Shown: one piece after another, positions 56,986 through 64,000 of the stretch
How the letters are laid out: each line of letters starts with the position of its first letter
Numbering within the stretch: position 1 is the first letter of the stretch
Assembly (NCBI GenBank): GCA_051453625.1
Contig: JBOZIK010000001.1
Coordinates: forward strand, 127,336,255-127,400,254
DNA from: Welwitschia mirabilis
Taxonomy: Eukaryota > Gnetophyta > Gnetopsida > Welwitschiales
DNA length: 64,000 nucleotides
Direction of reading: 5' to 3'
The notes under the pieces: generated by a model
Told to the model about the DNA's origin: nothing
The model's database searches: none
Seen by the model: only the letters and a program-made list of their open reading frames with translations
Position numbers and translations under genes: made by a program

Positions 56986-59664
56986 CTATATATAGAGATC
57001 TTCTTCTCTCTTATTAAAAAAGAGATACTTTTCATTTTTTAATATAAGTGCATTTCCTTTTCTCTTTCTTTCATTCTCTTTCATGCAGAGCTTTGAAGCT
57101 TGAAAGCTTAGAGCTAAGGGCTTTTGAGCTTAGATCTTCATCAATCTTCAACTATTAAGGACTTACTAATCTTTCAAAGTAAGCTCTTTACTCATCTTAT
57201 CCATATGGTCTCTTTTAATATTTTAGTAGAATTATGTAATATTACATTATATCACTATTTATGATATATGTTATTCCCTTCCATTAGCTCTCACTAAGAT
57301 GTAAGAAGATATGAGGGGCCTTATGCTTAGTGATTGAGATTATTAATGGAGGATTATGGCTAAGTAACTACTTTAGGGATTCACTATATACTCGTGGATC
57401 CATGTTTATTTTAAATTAATATACATAACAATATATTTTTCATTTATTATGCACTAGGCCCATCTTATTAGGGGCAGTACTCCTCAAGGCTCATAGTAAA
57501 TGTTTTTTTTAAATTGATTTGATTTCTTTTCCCATGTTAATTTGAATTAGTACTTTTAGTTAAGATATTTTATAGATAATTAGTTCAGCTAGTGTATTTA
57601 TTATTTTACTAATTGAATTATTACATAACTAGTTGTAGAAACTTTAGCATCTTTCTTATAATTAAAGTTAAATTTCTAGAATAAAAGCATAGATTAGAAA
57701 CATCATAACTTATTAATTAGTAGGTATAAGTAGTGAACTTTTTTTTTGTAAGTCTATGATTATTCTATGATTGTGAAAATTTAAGAATAGTAATTTTTTA
57801 AATGTGTAGAGATTTTTAAGAAATTTATATGTTAAAATACATTAAAAAATAAATGCAACAAATAGTAAGTAATTAATTTATGTTTATGTAACTAATAATT
57901 ATGATATTTGTAAATTTAAGAATCTTAAGTTATAGGTAATTAAGTGAGCTTTCCAAAACATTCTAGATCATTTAAAAACGCAAAGTATTTTGAAAGTTAT
58001 AATCATTTTAGTGTAGTGCAGTAGGTTTGTAATTTCAGAAAATTTAATAGTTTTTAACCTTAAATCATAACCTTAGAAAAAATATTTTTTAGAATTCCAA
58101 AATAGCATCAATTAGTTTCTAAGGATCCTATTATGAATGTAGTTTATGAAAAACTATTAAAATTTATTTTTTACTTTATATTAATTAATTATTAAAGTTT
58201 TGATTTTGATATCTCCTTAGAGCCGAAAAACATTATATTTAATGTTTTAAATTATAAGGAAAAACTATTACATAAAATTTTATAAGGAATTTGAGTATGT
58301 AAGATATGTTACTATCAGTAGCCTTAAGTTACATTACTTAGAAATAATATTTTATTAGGAGAAATACCTTTTTTATCTTTTTGTGTTTATTTTACTTTGA
58401 ATGTGCATACTTATAAGAGTTTTCACCTTAGTAGTTTAAGTAAAATTAATAGTTTTTTATTTATCACTTATTTTCTTAACTTATAATATAGCCATATGAG
58501 TCTTGAATAAAGATTTATATCTTAATAAATATTATTAAACTATATTTCATTTATTTATCTTTCATACATAATAAAGATTCTTATATAAACATGGAAGAAT
58601 GTTTATATGGTTAGCAGAGCTCCAGGTATGAATTAGTTTCTTTAAGCACATTATTAAGATATGATATATTAAATGTTAAATTTTATTATTATTTTAGAGG
58701 AAAGAAAAGAAATAAATATTTCCTTTATTTAGATTTTCATTTCTATAATCTTAAAATAAAGATATTCTAGTTTGCTTGTTTTGTCTTTTATGATTATTTC
58801 TATAAAATAAACCTAATTATAATTAGGATTATTATAACTAGGTAAATAATCCATTAAATATTTACATTATTTACAATTGTATGCATGCATTTATATGGTA
58901 TATTCATTGAACAGGACTAAATTAAAATAATTTTAGTAATGATCATCCCCACACTTAGATTTCATCATCAAGGTGGATTGAATTATACCCTTCTAAAAGT
59001 GGATTTGGTTATCACTCTTCTATCCTACCCATGTATAAAGTTACTCTGATTTAATATCTAGAACCCTTGGCATTAATGGATCAATGTTGCATCATTCGAA
59101 GATGCTTCAAAAAAGTGGGGTCATTTATAAGCATGCATCCACCTCATGTACTGCCTATCACCTATTTTGGAGGCATATTAAGGTAGAGTGTAAGCTTATG
59201 GAGCTGAGCCCAACCATGTTTGTATAGTTTAGAATATGAAGTAGATTCAACTCATATTTAAAGGGTGGCCAGATATCAAGTTAGAATGGCATTAATAGGA
59301 GTTGCAATGTCTTCTTATATTGGTCAGGTATTACCCTTAAACTTATCCATACATGTTTATAATAAGTTTACATCTCCTCAACTATTTACAGGACATCTTT
59401 CTATAGGATGAAAAACTAGGAAGAAATGGAGGACATAAACTTATAACATAGCTATTATTTATAAACTAAAATAAACTAGAAATTAATTATATACAAATAT
59501 ATAATAACAATATTATTTATTTTTTTCAAAATATAAAAATGCTAATAAAGAAATAAGTAAAATTTGGTCCTATCTTCTGTTGTGTCTATTAATATTAAAG
59601 AATGAAGGAAGAGAAAAGGGAAAAAATAGTGGTTAACTAAGGTAAGAATATATAGGATGTCACA
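56986..59664 (+). repeat. Chromovirus 3' LTR, second part
   Basis: Resumes after the gap at CTATATATAGAGATC and aligns with 33355-36002, ending GGATGTCACA at 59664. It overlaps the first part by roughly 220 bases (55250-55491 is present again at 56986-57226), with clear divergence between the two. Confidence 0.7.
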
Positions 59665-62600
59665 AATTACTATTATCAATTTACTAGTGTTCATTTTCTT
59701 ATTTGTTTGCATTTAAAAATTTCTTGATGGTGGTTTTTAAATCAAACTCAGTTATAGAATGGAAAATCTACCTTATCAAAGCTTTGGTTTAACAAAACTT
59801 ATATTATTAAAAATTCATGAAATAATCATCTAGTTCATGATTTAAAATAATCTTATGAGATGTTTATTCATGATGATAAAAATCATCACACTTTATTCAC
59901 ATTGTATAGTACAACTACTTTTTTAATCTTAGTATTATACATTTAGAGATGTTTTATCTGTTACCAAGGATGCTTTTTTGCTATGAATAAAATTTATATT
60001 GTAAATAACTTATTAGATTTAAAATTTATTTGAAATTAATTTTTGCCTTTTTATTTTAAAGTAGACAGCTTGTAAGGTATTTCATGAGATCATAGAATTT
60101 CACCTAAATTCTAAAGGAATGTAGTGAGTGTAAAAGTTGTTGTTTTTTTACTATGTGATTTTGCAAGTCTTCATTGTTAAAGCATGAAATAATGAAATAA
60201 GATTTACAATTTTGTGAGGGCATGGTATTTTTCACGTTTCACTATTAGTAGAAATGGAGTAGATTTCTAGAAGTGTCATTACTATGCATGAGTAACAATT
60301 ACAAATATTATGAGATGTGAAATTATGATTACTTTATATTCCTTTGAGATTGTTTCTTGATAGAAAAAAACTAGAATGATGCTACATATTTGCTACCACA
60401 ATTAGAAGATGTAATCATCATTAGATTTTGCTTTTTCTATAGGGTATTTTCTTTCTTATGATGTAATATTTTTTTTATTTTTAATTTTTGAAAAGAGAAT
60501 ATGCTTAAAATATTCAATCTACATTATAAAATTACTTTATATCATTCTACTTGATGGATACTAATGATTTATTTGTGATTTTGTGTTTTAAATATCTACA
60601 AATGCTAATATGGTAATGGTCTATCTTGCATATAATTATATGTAATATGTTATGCAAACTTACACTATGAGAAACTAGTATCCTTATACTAAATTATATA
60701 GCCTTTATACTAGAATGCGTTTCGACTACTAATATTTACTTATCCTCTTAAATTCATGGAAAATAATATTTGCATAATTAGATTTTTTTAAGTACTAAAG
60801 TTGAATTCATATTTATTATTAGTAACTAGTTTGGATTGACATTGTGCCTTACAATTATTACTAGCAAACGTTTTACAAAAATTTAATCATTTACTAGTAA
60901 TGTGTAAAACGTAAAAACCATTAAAATTTAGGAAATAACAAGTATTAAAGGACTATTATCCTTATCTTGGTAAAAATTTATCTTGATCTTTAGCCTTTAG
61001 GATCATCTCAAAGAAATGTTACTATTATTGATATTTTTTTATTACATTGTTTTCCTTTCAAAGGATTTGAAAAAAGTATGTATAGATCTCATAGGTAATG
61101 CATACAATCATTTAGATCTATAATAACTTATTGATCTTAACTATGATTATTTATCTCAACATTTTCTTACAAGTTTGTTCATTACATAATTCTTTCATAC
61201 TAAATCTTCTTTAAAATATAACTTTGGGAAATATTTAGTAAAAGATCTTTTAACTAAGAAATTTGTATTATCTAGATGTGTTTAATCTAGATTTAGATAT
61301 CAAAGATGATGTATTAGTCCTTAAATGTTGTATTTTAGTTTTTTCCCCAATACATGTCTACAGCGATTTTGGAACTATAAAAAATCCCTAAATAATTTAA
61401 AATTAATAAGAGAAATAATGGCTTTCCCTTATCTATTACCATAAAATTGTATATTTTTATAAATACTAAAATAGAAAAAAATATATAATGATATTTACAA
61501 CTAATTAAAAACAAATAATAAGTTTTGGCTTTTAGATTGGCAGGGAAGATACAATAATAAAACACTCATTAAATAAATGCAATGCTTAAGTAAAAGTATC
61601 TTTTCTTTTACCGAAATCCATTCTAATGTGACATTAAAAGAGTAAAATTGTTTGAGATATTATATATTACATCAGAACGAAAAATAGTTTCAAGGCCTTA
61701 TATACCTAAATAAGAAATCTTCCAAGATGAAATATGATAAAATTATAAATATTTTTTTAAAAAACAATAATGGATGAAATAGCATTAAACTGTAAGTAAT
61801 TTTGAACATGAAATACAACTTGAACATATCAAAACTTTTCAAATAGAAATGAAAAAATATCATTTTCAAATGAAAGCACTTACATAGAATTTTTAAAAAA
61901 AAAAAGAAATTAAAGTCTATTATGATTATTATATAATCTTTCTGAAATGAAATTGAAGTAGCCATTTGATTAATTCCTAATTTTATGATAAAATGAACAT
62001 ATGATAATGAAAATTTGGAGCATCTAAACATTTTAAAACTGTGGGCATTCTTAGACATTATTTTTGTTCTTAAATCATTAGAAAAATTAACTTAATTTAA
62101 ATCTTGGCATTCCTTTTGTATAATTATTCCTTTCATAATAAACCATACTTATTACTTTTTATTAGTACATAATCCTATGTTTATAAACAAAATTCTTTTA
62201 TGACTATTAGAGTTTCATAATGTTTTTCTTTAATGAATTCACCCACTATCTTCAAAAGAATCCTATATAGCTTTAAAGGATCTTAATGGAGGCATCCTTT
62301 TACATAGAAAATCCTTCAAAGATTTCATGTTCATTTGTGCAAGGTGTTTCTTTTCATTCTTTTAACAAAGATGATTACATTCTTTCCCTAGATTTTATCA
62401 TGAGAGATGTATTCTTTCCATTGAAAGTAGAATTTAATCCCAGATTGTTATTATTTAAATCATTAACTATCTTCCAAAGAAAAACACTTTTCAATAGCAT
62501 CTTAATATTCTCTACAAAGATTTAGGGTTTTGTATGATTAATGTGTGTTATCTTTTTAAAGGATTTCTTCAAGTTGAAGTTGCAGAAGCTTCTATGATTC

Positions 62601-63116
62601 CATAAATTTTACAAGTTAAGTCTTTGTTCATTATTATGCAACTTTAATTGTTTACAAGTGGACCCCCTTTTTTTTAGTCTTCAACTCTAATGTATTGATA
62701 GGTTGTCTAAAGTGTTGAGCTTTTTAATCCTCCCCTAGTTTTTAAAGCTTTAAGTACTAGATTATTTCTATACATACCTTTTTTAAAGAGTGGACCTCTT
62801 CCTATTTTTAATGGAATCCCAAGGAAACACTATTTTATTCCATTGGATTTACCAAATAGGAAAAATTTCATCTTTGTAAACGAAAGAGAAATAATCTTCT
62901 AGGTTTTTATAATTTTTATGATAGGAAAGGTATCTATTTGGAGTTATCCTTTTTTTCTTCTTAGTGAAATAGGTGAGGGAAAGGAAAAGTTTTTGGTAAA
63001 ACTTGTTGCTCTTCTAGTTAGATTTGAAATTCAACTCTAGTCTTTTGTGATAAGGATACAAATTCTACTTTGTATTCTTCTAATAAAAATGCATGTTTGA
63101 ATAATGATTCTACCAA
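59665..63116. other. AT-rich flank, nothing firmly recognised
   Basis: No conserved motif on either strand. Open stretches at 61690-62058 (minus, 122 codons, Phe/Ile/Lys-rich) and 62286-62525 (plus, 79 codons, starting MEASFYIENPS) are the longest. The second has a balanced composition but matches no family I know and is followed by stops in all frames. Confidence 0.3.
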
Positions 63117-63506
63117 GTCCATTTTGAAGGATAATAACCCATAGTTTCAACATGTCTATAAAAATAGCAATTAATCTCCATTAGTTAAAAACTATTTCAA
63201 AAAAATAAAATAATTAAATTTCAAAACAAAAAAATTCTTCCAATAGTCCATTTTAAAGGCTAATAGCTAACAGTTTCAATGTGTCCATCAAAATAGGAAT
63301 TCATCTCGATTGGTTGGAAACTCTTTCAAAGAAAAATAAAGTAATTTAATTTCATAACCCAAAAAGTCTTTCAAAAGTTGATTTCAAAGGATAATAACCA
63401 ACAGTTTCTAACATGTCCACAAAAATAGTAATTCATCCCCATTCATTGAAAACTTTTTCAAAGAAAATAAAGTAATTTGGTTCCATCACCCAAAAATTCT
63501 TCCAAA
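63117..63506 (+). repeat. Tandem repeat, three copies of about 130 bp
   Basis: Units start at 63117, 63246 and 63377. Each runs from GTCCATTTT(G/A)AAGG or a variant, through AATAAC and CAGTTTC, a TCATC(C/T)CCATT block and TTTCAAAGAAAATAAAGTAAT, to CTTCCAA. The copies are clearly diverged, so the array is old. Confidence 0.7.
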
Positions 63507-64000
63507 GAACTATATGTTTCTAAAAAAAATTCTTCTTGATTTAATGGATTCATCCACACAAATCTTTTTGAACTTATTTCTTCCTTCGACATGCATTTTA
63601 CTTCCTTTAATTTAACTTTTTCATTTAGAAAAGTGTTAGTTCTTTTTCCTTATAATGTTATTCCAATCATTTTCCTTGAGTTTTTTTTGGTTGACTATTA
63701 ATAACCTCCCCCCTAGAGTTTTTCATTCTACAAAATTATTCTTATTTTAGATTGATTTAAAACTAGCATATAATCTATTGAAAAAGTTAGAAATGCTAGG
63801 GTCTTGCAACGAAAAATATTAGACATTTGCCATTTTGGTCATCTTTTGATAAAATGATAGTTCTTGTTTAGAGATTAAGAAATTACCTTCCATGGGCTCT
63901 TCGTGATGCATGAAAGAGGGAATTGATGAAGTTAGCTTCTTACTGGAAAATAGTTTGTGTTTTATGTTTCAAGTATGCAATTGTTTACATCCAACAAGCT
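63507..64000. other. AT-rich end of window, nothing recognised
   Basis: No coding motif or repeat boundary is visible up to the window edge. Confidence 0.3.

Larger units (their letters stand above)
32495..59664 (+). mobile_element. Long-LTR Ty3/gypsy chromovirus (Del/Tekay-like), nested host of E3 and E4
   Basis: Two related long LTRs (from 32495 and 54397) enclose, in order, an initiator-Met-type primer site, gag with zinc knuckle, protease, RT, RNase H, integrase, GPF module, chromodomain and polypurine tract, all on the plus strand. The order and the chromodomain define a chromovirus; the 3.5-kb LTR points to the Del/Tekay group. The RT is split by E3 (39132-51978) and the 3' LTR by E4 (from 55492), so without these the element would be about 13-14 kb. 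I could not find a convincing target duplication at the outer ends (left CTATA, right AATTA). Confidence 0.8.

Noticed and set aside
32489-59670. Target site duplication of the chromovirus
   Set aside because: Flanking bases CTATA and AATTA do not match; a shifted ACTAT on both sides is not adjacent to the LTR ends.
61690-62058. 122-codon minus-strand open stretch, longest gap-free ORF in the window
   Set aside because: Dominated by Phe, Ile, Lys and Leu with no domain; expected by chance at this AT content, though I cannot exclude a fast-evolving peptide.

Overview
This window reads as intergenic heterochromatin of a flowering plant with a large, repeat-filled, strongly AT-rich genome. CG dinucleotides are scarce by eye. 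I find no intact host gene, tRNA or rRNA. Almost everything recognisable is dead LTR retrotransposon: Ty3/gypsy of the Athila/Tat type (tRNA-Asp-type primer site), one long-LTR Ty3/gypsy chromovirus (initiator-Met-type primer site, degenerate chromodomain) and Ty1/copia-like 3' ends. No reading frame is functional; coding stretches are called from conserved protein motifs that run through stops and frameshifts. The species cannot be named from the sequence.

Layout. 1-8499: a broken ORF with an acidic tail (497-1557), then two copies of a copia-like 3' end and LTR (1558-3367 and 6317-8499). The first LTR is interrupted by the LTR and 3' part of a minus-strand Athila-like element (E0, 3368-6216). 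8500-10437: a minus-strand leader, primer site and LTR (E5) sitting in the gag of a plus-strand Athila-like element. 10438-18244: that gag and protease, then a 3' region, polypurine tract and LTR (E1). 18245-21170: a plus-strand Athila-like pol (E2: RT, RNase H, integrase). 22810-25475: two directly abutting copies of a 1.33-kb LTR-like sequence. 25476-32494: AT-rich repeat debris.

32495-59664 is one nested system. A chromovirus has LTRs from 32495 and 54397, and its gag, protease, RT, RNase H, integrase and chromodomain are all traceable. Its RT was split by a 12.8-kb minus-strand Athila-like element (E3, 39132-51978), with a near-perfect 5-bp target duplication and the RT frame resuming in register. 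Its 3' LTR was itself invaded by a further Athila-like LTR (E4, from 55492). 59665-64000 is AT-rich flank ending in a 130-bp tandem repeat.

The most unusual signal is a 44-bp two-level palindrome: 9-bp outer arm, 3-nt spacer, 8-bp inner arm, 4-nt centre, then the mirror image. It recurs at least eleven times at exactly this length in the LTRs, 5' leader and 3' region of the Athila-like family. Two other points matter to any user of the sequence. First, several catalytic Asp codons have become Asn and Trp codons have become stops, the trace of C-to-T decay. Second, most N gaps are flanked by duplicated sequence, some of it almost identical, so part of the apparent duplication is probably an assembly artefact.
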